From an uncultured Planctomycetaceae bacterium (GTDB lineage Bacteria; Planctomycetota; Planctomycetia; Pirellulales; Pirellulaceae): DNA of 64,000 nucleotides. The stretch lies in the NCBI GenBank assembly GCA_937862885.1, contig CALMEE010000135.1, positions 61,015 through 125,014 of the forward strand. The letters are read 5' to 3'. A program made the position numbers and the translations under genes. The notes under the pieces are model-generated. The model was not told where the DNA came from. It ran no database searches and saw only the letters and a program-made list of their open reading frames with translations. Shown piece after piece: positions 8,471 through 17,839 of the stretch; within the stretch, counting starts at the first letter, position 1, and each line of letters starts with the position of its first letter.

Positions 8471-11044
8471 TTGGAAATTCAGCCCCAAATAAAAATGAAA
8501 CGGATTGTAAGCATTGTTAACGTGGCGCTGAAACTTGGGGAGAGGCAAGAAATTTCTTATTGCGACCGCCGTCCCACAGCGAAGTTCATAGCAAGATTGA
8601 TATTCACGTGCATTGTCGCGCTCACGAGTTTATTCGCTGGCTGCAAACCTGCGAATGTTGGCGAAGAAATGAAGTCGGCCCAATTAAACGACTCGAAATC
8701 TGCTGATGAAATTTTCAAGTTAATGCGACAGACCTATGCACAGGCGGAACATTATCGGGACAACGCAACCTTACATTTGCAATATCGCCTTGATGGTGGA
8801 CTCTTAGAAGAATTTCATCCCTGGTCGGTTGTTTACAACAGACCGAATAAACTTGCCGCAAAAATTTACAATGTTCGCATCAAAGCGGACGCGACAAAGT
8901 TAACGACGTTCGTTTATGACTTCCCCACCGAGAATTTGGACAACCAGTACTTGGTCATGAATGCGACAACGAGACTCCCCTTCAATCGTTTACTGACCGA
9001 TTCGATCGCCCGTTATTTTCTGAGCGGACACAACGAATTACCGCTGAACGGTTCACTTGCGGAAGCTAGCGATGCATTGATCCCACCGACGTTGCATTTG
9101 TTGACTGGCGAGCCTACCTCAAGCTGGTTGGCCAACGGGACACTTTCTCGACTCCAGGATGCAATCATCGATGAACGCCATTTTTATCGGCTAGAGTTCG
9201 CTAATCATACTTTGAAATTTGTCGCCACCATCGACCCTCAAACTTTCCTTCTTCGCCATATCGAGTTCCCGGTTGAATTGCTTGACGACGAGTTGTTGAA
9301 ATCGCAACAGATAAGTGAACTCAGGTTATATGCAAAGTTGGAAGATGCTCATTTGACACCAGAGGATTTGTCTACGCAGGAATCTTTCGAGCAAAACATT
9401 GCATCGCGTGGTCAGCCCGTCAGTCGGTTCGTCGCCGTGCCGGAAAAATTTCCATGTGATTGGATAGGGCAATCGCTCTCCTCGCTGCAGTTTCACGATT
9501 TGGGTGGGAGCGATTTCAAGGCAAATCAATTGCGAGGACAGATTTGCGCTTTGTTTTGGATGGATAATGAAAGCTTAGCAGAGAACATTCCAAGCCTGTT
9601 GGATTTTGCGTCCTCGATTGATCGCACAAGTTGCCGTTTAGTTGTCGTACTCGTTGGCGATGTAACTGACAACCGTCCATTGGCACAACTCATGGCGCAG
9701 GAGTTTGAAGCGATTTCCGACAGGTATTTTCAAGTCGGATCGCGCATTGGATTGCAGGTGACGCCGTCTGTTGTTCTGCTTGACCAAAATGCTGTCGTAC
9801 AATACGTGCATGCCATATCCCAGCGTGAAAGCTGGTCAAACGTGGTCTCAGGAGCTTTGGGAAGGCTGCGTAACGGAGAATCCCTCGCCCAGGAGATGCG
9901 TGATCAGTACGCTATGTTCCTCGAACAGTATCGTCAACGTATCCACGAGTCAAACCCTTCCGATGAAACAGCCCACCAAGCCAGTCGGGCCATGAACTAT
10001 TTTCGTTTTCGCGAGCGGTGGAGATCGTCGGACTTGGCTTTGCCCGGCAATATTTCCAAATCGCACGATGGACAATCTTTATTGATTACGGATGGATTCA
10101 AGACCATCGCCAAACTGAATCTTGAGGGCAAGTTGATGTCGCGTCACGAGATCACGATGCCAACTCACCAAGCGATTTCGATTGTACGCGTCAACCCGAT
10201 GGCCGAAATTGAGATGGCGTATGCAACGTTCACGACGCTTGGAACTCAAGTTCTTATCTTGGATCATGCATTTGGGGCGGTGGCCGCTGTTCCCGCCAGC
10301 GATGAGCAGTGGAAAATCGTTGACGCGTGCTGGTACAATGCTGCTTCTGGCAAGATACCCGGCTTGAGCCTTGCTCTATACGAAAGAAACGAGATTGTAC
10401 ATGGCATTTTGGATGGGAACCCCTTGTCAACAATACAACTCGATGTCCCAGCCAAATCGATGGCGTATGTGGAGGATTTATCAGGACAACCTAGGTTGGT
10501 CACCAGTTTGCAGGACGGCACGCTAATTGTTTTGGCAGCAAATAGGCGTAACGAAGGCGGCACGAAATCGCAAGTCGTCGATATGGCTGACCAATTGGCG
10601 GGAGCCGTATTTTCCCGCAGTAGCCAGGTGCATCATGCCAGCAAGCCTGATTCACTTGCTAAAGCGCCCAGTTCCACGATTACAAGCGACACGGAATGCG
10701 TAGTACTCAGTCTCGCACCGACCGGCTTCTGGTTTGCGAACGGCTTTTCGAAGAGTTTGGTAAGAAACTGGCGCATCCCGGTTCCGCCCCAACTCCATCA
10801 AAACCAAGTAAACGCGATCGCGCATTGCGAAACTCCGCTTTCAAAGGCGGGAATATGGGCCGTCGCCGGAAGCGATGGCCGTGTTGCGATTATCTCTGGT
10901 GATGGCCGTTTTGCTGACGAGTTGGAGACCAATTTGACCATAAATGGAATCGAATTGGTCTCGTTCGGCGCTGAAACAATATTGGTTGTAAGTTCTGCTG
11001 GACAAGTGATCGCCTGGTCCATTCATGGTGAGGTAAGCAGGTAA
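8471..11044 (+). CDS. Large lipoprotein: carrier-like N-domain, cysteine-less thioredoxin-like domain, propeller-like C-half
   Basis: 857 aa. A long basic N-region (a start at residue 9 is possible) leads to a membrane segment at 39-56 and a lipobox LFAGC with Cys58, so the mature protein is probably a lipoprotein. Residues about 65-290 look like the LolA/DUF2092 type (SADEIFKLMRQTYAQAEHYR, VVYNRPNKLAAKIY). Residues about 325-470 follow a redoxin fold, with GQSLSSLQF, ALFWMDNESLA where FWATWCPPC would be expected, and VTPSVVLLDQNAVV with the cis-Pro. Both redox cysteines are gone. Residues 515-857 hold repeated beta segments (GQSLLITDGFKTIAKLNLEG, WAVAGSDGRVAIISGDGRF) typical of a propeller. 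Substrate and partner are unknown, and it stands alone. Confidence 0.85.
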   Translation: MEIQPQIKMKRIVSIVNVALKLGERQEISYCDRRPTAKFIARLIFTCIVALTSLFAGCKPANVGEEMKSAQLNDSKSADEIFKLMRQTYAQAEHYRDNATLHLQYRLDGGLLEEFHPWSVVYNRPNKLAAKIYNVRIKADATKLTTFVYDFPTENLDNQYLVMNATTRLPFNRLLTDSIARYFLSGHNELPLNGSLAEASDALIPPTLHLLTGEPTSSWLANGTLSRLQDAIIDERHFYRLEFANHTLKFVATIDPQTFLLRHIEFPVELLDDELLKSQQISELRLYAKLEDAHLTPEDLSTQESFEQNIASRGQPVSRFVAVPEKFPCDWIGQSLSSLQFHDLGGSDFKANQLRGQICALFWMDNESLAENIPSLLDFASSIDRTSCRLVVVLVGDVTDNRPLAQLMAQEFEAISDRYFQVGSRIGLQVTPSVVLLDQNAVVQYVHAISQRESWSNVVSGALGRLRNGESLAQEMRDQYAMFLEQYRQRIHESNPSDETAHQASRAMNYFRFRERWRSSDLALPGNISKSHDGQSLLITDGFKTIAKLNLEGKLMSRHEITMPTHQAISIVRVNPMAEIEMAYATFTTLGTQVLILDHAFGAVAAVPASDEQWKIVDACWYNAASGKIPGLSLALYERNEIVHGILDGNPLSTIQLDVPAKSMAYVEDLSGQPRLVTSLQDGTLIVLAANRRNEGGTKSQVVDMADQLAGAVFSRSSQVHHASKPDSLAKAPSSTITSDTECVVLSLAPTGFWFANGFSKSLVRNWRIPVPPQLHQNQVNAIAHCETPLSKAGIWAVAGSDGRVAIISGDGRFADELETNLTINGIELVSFGAETILVVSSAGQVIAWSIHGEVSR

Positions 11045-11750
11045 ACGTTCTGCTTGCTTTGCATCAAACTCTTCACAAGATGTTCACGCTTTTGTTTCCA
11101 ATCGTTTGCCGCTTCATGCCAAAGTCGTCACCGGCGTTTTATGCAGCCTACGGCCCGGCCACACCCTGAGCCCGGTACATGGAATCCAATAGCCAATGGT
11201 TTCTTCCGTAGCATAAATACGGCACTTGTGCTGGATAGTGCTTCATTAAAACTCCTGGCGATGAAAGCAACGTCTGTGTAACAGATTTCTTCTGGAAAAT
11301 GGGCTTCAAATACTAAGGTTACTGCCGGTTGCTTCCCGGTACGACGGTCAACGAAAATCGCGTTTTTTGGTTTATCAAGATTTTGCCGAATGCCGAAATT
11401 TACTCGTTGACGGCAAGAAAGTTTTTGCGATCATTATGACACCAACTAACACGGAAAATTTTTCAGTTTGACATATTTTTCTAAAGTTGTGGAATCTTAG
11501 CGCATAATAGCGATGAAGGCTAACTGACACGTTTTTTTGGATTATGCGAAAAGACGTTTCAGCTCGAAAAAAACGCTCGTCGCTTCCAGTCTTGTTTGAT
11601 AGTTCTTGTTTTTGCTCAAGCGCGAAAACTAAAAATTTTTCGGTTGAAATTTGAACCAACCGCGAAAATGATCCGTACTGCATACAGCACTTGTCGTCGG
11701 TTTCCAGCCTTTTTCACAAGTTTTTGCTCTGTCCGCAGTGATCTGCTTGG
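11045..11750. other. A+T-rich upstream region of the NTPase-CapA-ABC operon
   Basis: About 700 bases with no believable gene. The second half (from about 11340) is very A+T rich and repeats short GCGAAAA/TTTTCG words. A small hairpin, CGGTTG and CAACCG with a 10-base loop, lies at 11641-11662. A TTGACA occurs near 11468, but no good -10 follows at 16-18 bases. The region probably carries the operon's promoter and regulatory sites. Confidence 0.4.
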
Positions 11751-12983
11751 GTGAAGTGTCCAGGTACGTCCAATGCGGAAGCAATGTATGTCACCTTTGT
11801 TACCATCCCAAAAAGCCCGGAAATGGAAAACTCGGATATTACAACGAATATAATCGATTTATCGAAACTGACCGATGGAATTGTCTCAATCGAAATTGAC
11901 CAATCTATTCGAGTGGCTGGTTCGATTAGTAATCAACGCGTGAAGCACGCTTGGTTAACCGTGAAAGCAACTAACAGCTTGCCGAATTTGTTGAATGAAC
12001 TTCAAGTGCGTCGAACCAACGTCGCTCCGCAGGTTGGCGACTGCGTACTGTTGAAAGTCGCCAAGGTTTCGCAACATTCGCGTATTTTCGATCAGCACAA
12101 CAACTCGTGCAGGATTTTTGGCGGTGATTACATCACGGGAGTGCTCGGTTTGCGTTACGCGACCGATGCATTTCACGCGAAAGATATTGACCCAACCAAT
12201 TTGCATATCTTAACGAATGCGGGTTTAATCGGCACGGTAAGTGAAAGCCACACATCGAAGAAAGTCCCCACTCGTGTCGAATTAATTGGCTATCTGTGCG
12301 ATGAACGTGGGGAGCGGATCAATTACTTCGACCGGCTTTACCGCAGCTGGGATCACATGCCAAACGATATTCATCCGGTGTTCGTCGTTGGCACGGGGAT
12401 GAACAGCGGCAAGACGACCAGTACAGCGCGTTTGGGACAACATCTGGTGAGTCGAGGCTACAAAGTCGCGATCCTCAAACTGACAGGTAGCGGTTGCAGC
12501 AATGATGTCTTGGAGTTTTCCGCAACCGGTGCGGAGTTTGTGGCTGATTTTAGCGACTACGGTTTCCCCTCGACTTATCTACGGTCTTTATCAGAATTGG
12601 AGTCCCTGTACCGCAGGATGCTGACCGACGCCAGTGAACGTCAGCCGGATGTTGTGCTAATCGAAATTGCCGACGGCATTTTCCAACGCGAAACGGAAAT
12701 GTTGCTGCAGTCCCCTTTGATTCGAGATTCGAGTTCTGGTGTCGTACTAACGGCACTGTGCTCAGCCTCCGCGATGACGGCGACTAAGGTATTGCGCGAT
12801 TACTCGTGGAATCCGATTTGCGTAACCGGCTTGATTACGAATTCTCCATTGTTTGTGCAGGAGTTTTCGACTCGAAATCCGACGCCAGTTGGGGATACGA
12901 ATCGTGGGATCGGTGAAACCTGCGGACTGATCATGTCGCATGTGCGCGACCGTAAGCATCGCTTGTCGTCTGCTGTAGCATAG
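11751..12983 (+). CDS. P-loop NTPase of the MobB/DUF1611-like SIMIBI type
   Basis: 410 aa from a GTG. ATG starts at 11784 and 11823 are also possible, and the conserved part begins after 11823. The N-terminal half (to about residue 205) is an unrecognised beta-rich domain. The C-terminal half starts with a Walker A loop, VVGTGMNSGKTTSTARLGQH, continues through YKVAILKLTGSGCSNDVLEF and FVADFSDYGFPSTYL, and has VVLIEIADGIF as the Walker B-like strand. This resembles MobB, dethiobiotin synthetase and DUF1611 C-domains, which bind nucleotides and often phosphorylate or ligate small molecules. The stop is 16 bases before the next start, so it is first in a probable three-gene operon. The substrate is unknown. 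Confidence 0.85.
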   Translation: MKCPGTSNAEAMYVTFVTIPKSPEMENSDITTNIIDLSKLTDGIVSIEIDQSIRVAGSISNQRVKHAWLTVKATNSLPNLLNELQVRRTNVAPQVGDCVLLKVAKVSQHSRIFDQHNNSCRIFGGDYITGVLGLRYATDAFHAKDIDPTNLHILTNAGLIGTVSESHTSKKVPTRVELIGYLCDERGERINYFDRLYRSWDHMPNDIHPVFVVGTGMNSGKTTSTARLGQHLVSRGYKVAILKLTGSGCSNDVLEFSATGAEFVADFSDYGFPSTYLRSLSELESLYRRMLTDASERQPDVVLIEIADGIFQRETEMLLQSPLIRDSSSGVVLTALCSASAMTATKVLRDYSWNPICVTGLITNSPLFVQEFSTRNPTPVGDTNRGIGETCGLIMSHVRDRKHRLSSAVA

Positions 12984-12999
12984 CCAACATGAATCGTTT

Positions 13000-15513
13000 A
13001 TGATTTACGTCAACGATTTTTGGCGTGAATACATTCTAATGATTAATCCTTCGACTTGTGTGGACGAAAAACAGTTAACTGTTCAGGATTCGTCATCATC
13101 TCTACCGCTGGGCTCCGTCTATTTATGGCATTCAAATTACGTGCCTACTGACGGAGTCTCGTTTCGTGGATTTTCCGCAGGACGCGTCGAATTAACGGCC
13201 GTTCAGTTACCGCGACTTTGGGAGCCAGCTCGACTGTCCGGTTGTTTCGCAACTGTATGCAATTCCTCGGTTGTTAAATCGCCTGACCAGCCGACGCAGC
13301 AGGCGAGGCCGTTGGGAAATGCCACTCCGGATGAAAATGGAAACTTTCTGTTTGAACCTTTCCGCGGCGGTGGGCGGATGGAAAAACACCCATTTCGCGA
13401 GCCCGAAATGTGGGAACGCTACATTTCAGCTGCCCGATTTGGCGAAGTTAATGTTTATTTCCACCTCGACCGAATCGCCAACTATATCGACTCACTGTTG
13501 CGTGAACTAGGCTTTCCTTCCTTGCCAGTCGTGACCGCGCGAGTCAACGCGCACAATGCGATCGCGGAAATTGCCGGCCAATGTGATGGCGTGCGCGGCC
13601 AGAAGTCGGGAGTTATGCTGCCTATGCAGGGAGCCCACTATCGATTGCCATCTCGTAAGCGACTCACGGTGGTTGAACATTTGCCGATCGAAGTCACAGG
13701 CGAGATTCATTTTGGCCCTGGTTGGAAGTTGTGCCAACATGGCGCTCTCGCTGAACGAACATCTTCGGCCTATCGGCACAATGCATCACATAATGCGGGG
13801 ACGATTTATCATGAATTTGGTCATCATCTGACGAGGTACACTGCGGATTTTCGAGCCAATCAATTGCGGAATCCGTTTGATCAATGTAATTACAAGACTG
13901 AAACGGATGAAGCGTTTTGTGATTATTTGACAGCAACGATGTTGAATTCGCCACATATTTGGGCATTTCAGCACCGACACGACGAACAACAGGTGCATCC
14001 ACGCAGCTTGACTTCGACCAAGACCATGGATGACTTCGATTCAGATCGTCGTTTGGCCGACGCGCATGAGAATGGCACGATTCTGGCTGCGGCGTTGTGG
14101 GATATCCGCGAAGCCGCACTTCTGTCGGCAAAAAATCAGGAAGAGCAAAGCAAAGCGATCCGCAACATCGATCTGCTGGTGGTAAACACGTTGATTCTTA
14201 TCGGACAATTGCGGGATCATCCGACATCGCCGACCGAAAAAGGCACTCGTCGGCTGCGACGTCCTTTTGGAGTGGTTCGGCAAGCACTCTTGGAGTCGGA
14301 CCGACGATTATTTGGCGGCCTGTACGAAGCACTCATTCGAACAGCTTGCAAACGGCGCAAGATCAAATCGAAATGGTCGAAACAGTTGTTGCAGATGTGG
14401 GGCACTCAAGCGGATACCAAACCGCTCCTATCACCGAGCGATGATCGTCTGAGGAAACTGCGCGCAAAAGCAGCCCATGCTGTGGTTCCCAAAAACGAAG
14501 AACTGCTTTCAGCTGGCGAACTCGAAAGCAAGATACGATCGAATCATCTTGGTCCCTATAGTTTAGTCGCTGTGGGAGACGTGATGGTTGGTGCGCGCGC
14601 TAGGAAGCGTACGAATGAATTCGGCTACGATTACATTTTCCAGAGCGTCGCTCCATTGTTTCGACGTTCTGCAATCGTGCTGGCGAATCAAGAGGGACCG
14701 ATCGCAAAACTCGCCGCCAAGTTGCCTAGAAATTACTCGTATCGAGTTAATCCCCGTTATACCCAAGTGTTGCGGCGGGCAGGCATCAACGTGGTAACGT
14801 TGGCCAATAACCACCTTCTCGATTGCGGACGCAAAGGGGTACTTGAGACTCTAACGTCGTTGCGGAAGCATAACATTTGGCCGCTCGGTGCCGGAGAGAA
14901 TGAAACGGATGCTCATCGTCCCGTAATTCTTCAAGCAGGTTGTTTGAAAGTTGGTTTGTTGGGCTATTATTGGAACCGACGCACGGCGGCAACGTCAACC
15001 AAACCGGGTAGCGCCATGGATTCGGACGAGCATCTGGCCCATGATATTGGACGACTCAAATCGGTCGTAGATCGGATCGTCGTGACTGTCCATTGGGGCG
15101 TTCCTTACCTCAGAGAACCGAATTTGGACGATCAGCGAAAGGCTCGGCACATGATTGCGCTGGGGGCGGACGCTGTGATTGGCCACCACCCGCATATCGT
15201 GCAGAAAATTGAAATATTCAAAGAGAGACCGATTATTTATAGCCTTGGCAATTTTGCTTTCGGAACAGGCAACAGTCGCGCGGAGTCGTTGGTTGCAGCG
15301 ATTGATTTTCGAACGCATGCGACTTGCTTAGATCTGTTTCCGGCTTACGTTAAGAACCGTGATCCGCGGATTAATTACCAGCCGAAGTTGATGCATGGAG
15401 ACGCGTCTATAACGGCACTGAAACAACTACAAGCTTACTCAGAGCCCAACGTTGAGTTGGAAATTCTTTACGGTTACGCTCGACTCGCTCTACCGTTTTC
15501 TTCTAGAGCTTAA
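13000..15513 (+). CDS. Fusion of an HExxH metallopeptidase and a CapA-type metallophosphatase domain
   Basis: 837 aa, no signal peptide or membrane span seen. Residues 130-420 resemble M36/M4-like zincins: TIYHEFGHHLT gives the HExxH pair, DEAFCDYLTA a likely third ligand (Glu), and HENGTILAAALWDIREA the segment typical of fungalysin-type peptidases. Residues about 520-790 are a PGA_cap/CapA domain: VAVGDVMVG, ANQEGPI, NVVTLANNHLLDCG, VTVHWGVPY, GADAVIGHHPHIVQ and YSLGNFAFG carry the metal-ligand Asp, Asn and His set. CapA/PgsA proteins take part in poly-gamma-glutamate capsule formation and related pathways. I do not know this fusion from described systems. It sits between a P-loop NTPase and an ABC exporter, which suggests making, trimming and exporting a peptide or polyamide. 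Confidence 0.85.
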   Translation: MIYVNDFWREYILMINPSTCVDEKQLTVQDSSSSLPLGSVYLWHSNYVPTDGVSFRGFSAGRVELTAVQLPRLWEPARLSGCFATVCNSSVVKSPDQPTQQARPLGNATPDENGNFLFEPFRGGGRMEKHPFREPEMWERYISAARFGEVNVYFHLDRIANYIDSLLRELGFPSLPVVTARVNAHNAIAEIAGQCDGVRGQKSGVMLPMQGAHYRLPSRKRLTVVEHLPIEVTGEIHFGPGWKLCQHGALAERTSSAYRHNASHNAGTIYHEFGHHLTRYTADFRANQLRNPFDQCNYKTETDEAFCDYLTATMLNSPHIWAFQHRHDEQQVHPRSLTSTKTMDDFDSDRRLADAHENGTILAAALWDIREAALLSAKNQEEQSKAIRNIDLLVVNTLILIGQLRDHPTSPTEKGTRRLRRPFGVVRQALLESDRRLFGGLYEALIRTACKRRKIKSKWSKQLLQMWGTQADTKPLLSPSDDRLRKLRAKAAHAVVPKNEELLSAGELESKIRSNHLGPYSLVAVGDVMVGARARKRTNEFGYDYIFQSVAPLFRRSAIVLANQEGPIAKLAAKLPRNYSYRVNPRYTQVLRRAGINVVTLANNHLLDCGRKGVLETLTSLRKHNIWPLGAGENETDAHRPVILQAGCLKVGLLGYYWNRRTAATSTKPGSAMDSDEHLAHDIGRLKSVVDRIVVTVHWGVPYLREPNLDDQRKARHMIALGADAVIGHHPHIVQKIEIFKERPIIYSLGNFAFGTGNSRAESLVAAIDFRTHATCLDLFPAYVKNRDPRINYQPKLMHGDASITALKQLQAYSEPNVELEILYGYARLALPFSSRA

Positions 15514-15517
15514 TCAC

Positions 15518-17323
15518 ATGCGAAAAGGAGTCGATACAACGAGCACATCCAATAAGAACTCGCTACGCACGCTCCTCCCCTTTCTGGCTCCGTTTCGGAT
15601 CGGCCTAATATTTTCTGCTGTGGCGATGATCATCGATGCAGTATTTACGGCATTGCGCCCTTGGCCACTCAAGATTGTCATTGATCGCGTTATCGGCGGT
15701 CAAGAGACACGGGTACCACTGATCGACGAATGGATCAATGCACCCGACCGCGATCCTTTGTTAATTCTGTACGTTGCCTGCGCTGCAACAATTGTGATTG
15801 CGATCGGCACGGGAGCGTTCACCTACTTGTTTACGCTGTTGATGGGCAATTTATCCCAAAAGCTCATATACAACTTGCGCTCGGAGTTGTTTTCCCGTCT
15901 GCAGCGACTGTCGTTGCGCTACCACACTGGGAAACGTCTGGGAGACACAATGACTCGGTTAACCACGGACATTGATGCCATTCAATTGCTAGTCGCGAGG
16001 GGCTCGCTGATGTTTTTCAGCAATCTGTTCTTGATTATTGCGATGCTGGTGATGATGTTCTGGCTGAATTGGCAATTTACGTTGATCGCCTGCAGTGTAT
16101 CGCCGATTTTGTTTATTGCGGTCTGGTACCATACACGTGAGATAAAACGCGCATCTCGCACTGCCCGCGATCATGACGGCGTTTTGGCGTCTCTGGCCCA
16201 AGAGTCATTGTCAGCGATTCAACTGGTCAAAGGAATGGCGCAAGAAGATCAGCAACACAAGAAGTTTGCGGCGCAGGGAAAATTAAGTCTGGGAGAGTAC
16301 TTGAGCCGAGTCAAATTCCAGGCAAGGATGGCTCCAATCGTTGATATTCTGGCGGCGATCGGCTTGGCTTTGGTGATGTATTTTGGTGCCAAAAGCGTGT
16401 TGGACAAAACGATGACGGTTGGCGATGTTGTCGTCTTTTTCGCTTATGTCACCAACTTCTATGCACCCATGCGGGCGATGTCACGCCAAGCCGGCGGGTT
16501 CGCCAAAGCTTTTGCCGGTGCCGAACGCGTGGCGGAAGTGTTGCAAAGTGAAGTGGAGATCAAGGATGACCCAAACGCGATCGTTGCCCCCAAGTTCATC
16601 GGCACTGTCGAGTTCAAAAATATCAATTTTAGCTACGATGCTCGTCCAGTTCTTCAAGGGTTTGACCTCTCGATTCCGGCAGGCCAGATGTTGGCGATCG
16701 TCGGTCCGACGGGTACCGGAAAAAGCACTTTGGCAAGCCTGCTTTTGCGATTGTACGACCCGATTCAGGGGAGCGTAGAAATCGATGGCCATGACATTCG
16801 CAAATACAAAGCGGATTCCGTTCGGCAACAAATTGGTTTGGTTTTGCAGGACTCCGTCATGTTTAAGGGCTCTATTCGGGATAATCTCTTGTTCGGCGCG
16901 AGCCATGCCACGGAAGCTGCGATGCAGGACGCGGCCAATGCAGCTTTGGTGAGCGAGTTCGTCCAACACCTGCAAGATGGTTTTGACCATCCAGTGAGCG
17001 AGCGCGGTACGAGTTTGTCAGGCGGACAAAAACAACGGATTGCTATTGCTCGCGCGATATTACGCGATACACCGATCCTGTTATTGGACGAACCGACAAG
17101 TAGCCTCGACCTAAAATCCGAGCTGATGGTACTTAAAGCCTTGCAAGCCGCGGCCGTAAACCGCACGACGATATTAATCACGCATCGTTTGACTGCGGCA
17201 AAAATGGCTGATCGAATCGTCTTTCTGCATGATGGACGAATCGTCGAGGATGGCACTTACGAAGAATTGCTGGCCGCCGGAGGTGAGTTTGCCCGCTTGG
17301 CTGCCAACGAGCAACTGGGTTAA
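15518..17323 (+). CDS. ABC exporter, fused membrane and ATPase domains (MsbA/peptide-exporter type)
   Basis: 601 aa from the ATG at 15518, four bases after the preceding stop; an upstream in-frame ATG at 15452 would overlap the neighbour and is less likely. Six membrane helices lie in residues 1-310. The ATPase half has Walker A VGPTGTGKST near 395, signature LSGGQKQRIAIARAI near 499, Walker B ILLLDEPTSSLD and the H-loop ITHR. No C39 peptidase domain is fused at the N-terminus. It probably works as a homodimer in the inner membrane. As last gene of the NTPase, peptidase-CapA, exporter set, it may export the product of the upstream genes, though lipid export is equally compatible with the sequence. 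Confidence 0.93.
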   Translation: MRKGVDTTSTSNKNSLRTLLPFLAPFRIGLIFSAVAMIIDAVFTALRPWPLKIVIDRVIGGQETRVPLIDEWINAPDRDPLLILYVACAATIVIAIGTGAFTYLFTLLMGNLSQKLIYNLRSELFSRLQRLSLRYHTGKRLGDTMTRLTTDIDAIQLLVARGSLMFFSNLFLIIAMLVMMFWLNWQFTLIACSVSPILFIAVWYHTREIKRASRTARDHDGVLASLAQESLSAIQLVKGMAQEDQQHKKFAAQGKLSLGEYLSRVKFQARMAPIVDILAAIGLALVMYFGAKSVLDKTMTVGDVVVFFAYVTNFYAPMRAMSRQAGGFAKAFAGAERVAEVLQSEVEIKDDPNAIVAPKFIGTVEFKNINFSYDARPVLQGFDLSIPAGQMLAIVGPTGTGKSTLASLLLRLYDPIQGSVEIDGHDIRKYKADSVRQQIGLVLQDSVMFKGSIRDNLLFGASHATEAAMQDAANAALVSEFVQHLQDGFDHPVSERGTSLSGGQKQRIAIARAILRDTPILLLDEPTSSLDLKSELMVLKALQAAAVNRTTILITHRLTAAKMADRIVFLHDGRIVEDGTYEELLAAGGEFARLAANEQLG

Positions 17324-17502
17324 CGCGGGGTTCACAGCAAGCGAAATTGTTGGTAACAATGCATATTGAATCTGCAAAAAAATGAGATCGCGGCGTAAAT
17401 CGATATTGCCAAGCCACGATTTATGCCACACACTATTTGTCTACATCGCCTGGTATCATGGTTGAGAATCCAAGTCCAACAAATAATAAAGGAATGCACT
17501 TG

Positions 17503-17631
17503 ATGAAGTTCATGTTACGCCTACTCCTAGTTTTTGCGATTTCGAGTTTTACTCTTACTGGTTGCAATCGAGGTCCCGAAGAACCAGATCCGGTTGACAT
17601 TGACATCGAAATGCCCGACGTCGATGAATAA
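17503..17631 (+). CDS. Small lipoprotein, 42 aa
   Basis: The ATG at 17503 is preceded by AAAGGA nine bases upstream, which decides it over the in-frame ATG at 17437. The protein is a signal peptide (MKFMLRLLLVFAISSF) with lipobox TLTGC, followed by an acidic tail of about 22 residues (NRGPEEPDPVDIDIEMPDVD). The mature lipoprotein would be very small and negatively charged. It follows the ABC exporter by about 180 bases on the same strand, so it could belong to that transcript. Function unknown. Confidence 0.7.
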   Translation: MKFMLRLLLVFAISSFTLTGCNRGPEEPDPVDIDIEMPDVDE

Positions 17632-17839
17632 CTTTTTAGATTGCTTTCATCGAGCAGATTGATAAGTCAATCCGTTCGCCAGGGCTGCTAATCGCGGTTG
17701 CTCGACCGTGAATTGTAGGACGGCTTCAAATGGGAATTCAAAACGCGAAAGCGATTGCGAATTGGAAATTTGTTGAGGCAACTCGTCGAACCAGTCGCCA
17801 GTGCCTGTGTGCGGTTTGAAGTTGAATGATTTTGAATTC

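Noticed and set aside
11468..11520. TTGACA followed by CATAAT as a promoter
   Set aside because: The spacing of about 29 bases is too long for sigma-70; nothing convincing lies at 16-18 bases.
11340..11680. Clustered GCGAAAA/TTTTCG words as a CRISPR-like or regulatory array
   Set aside because: Spacing is irregular and the words are short; in an A+T-rich stretch such repeats arise by chance.
17647..17839. Extra gene after fur in a different minus frame
   Set aside because: The last 50 codons look somewhat protein-like, but the start lies within fur, with no ribosome-binding site. Left as a note in the fur entry.
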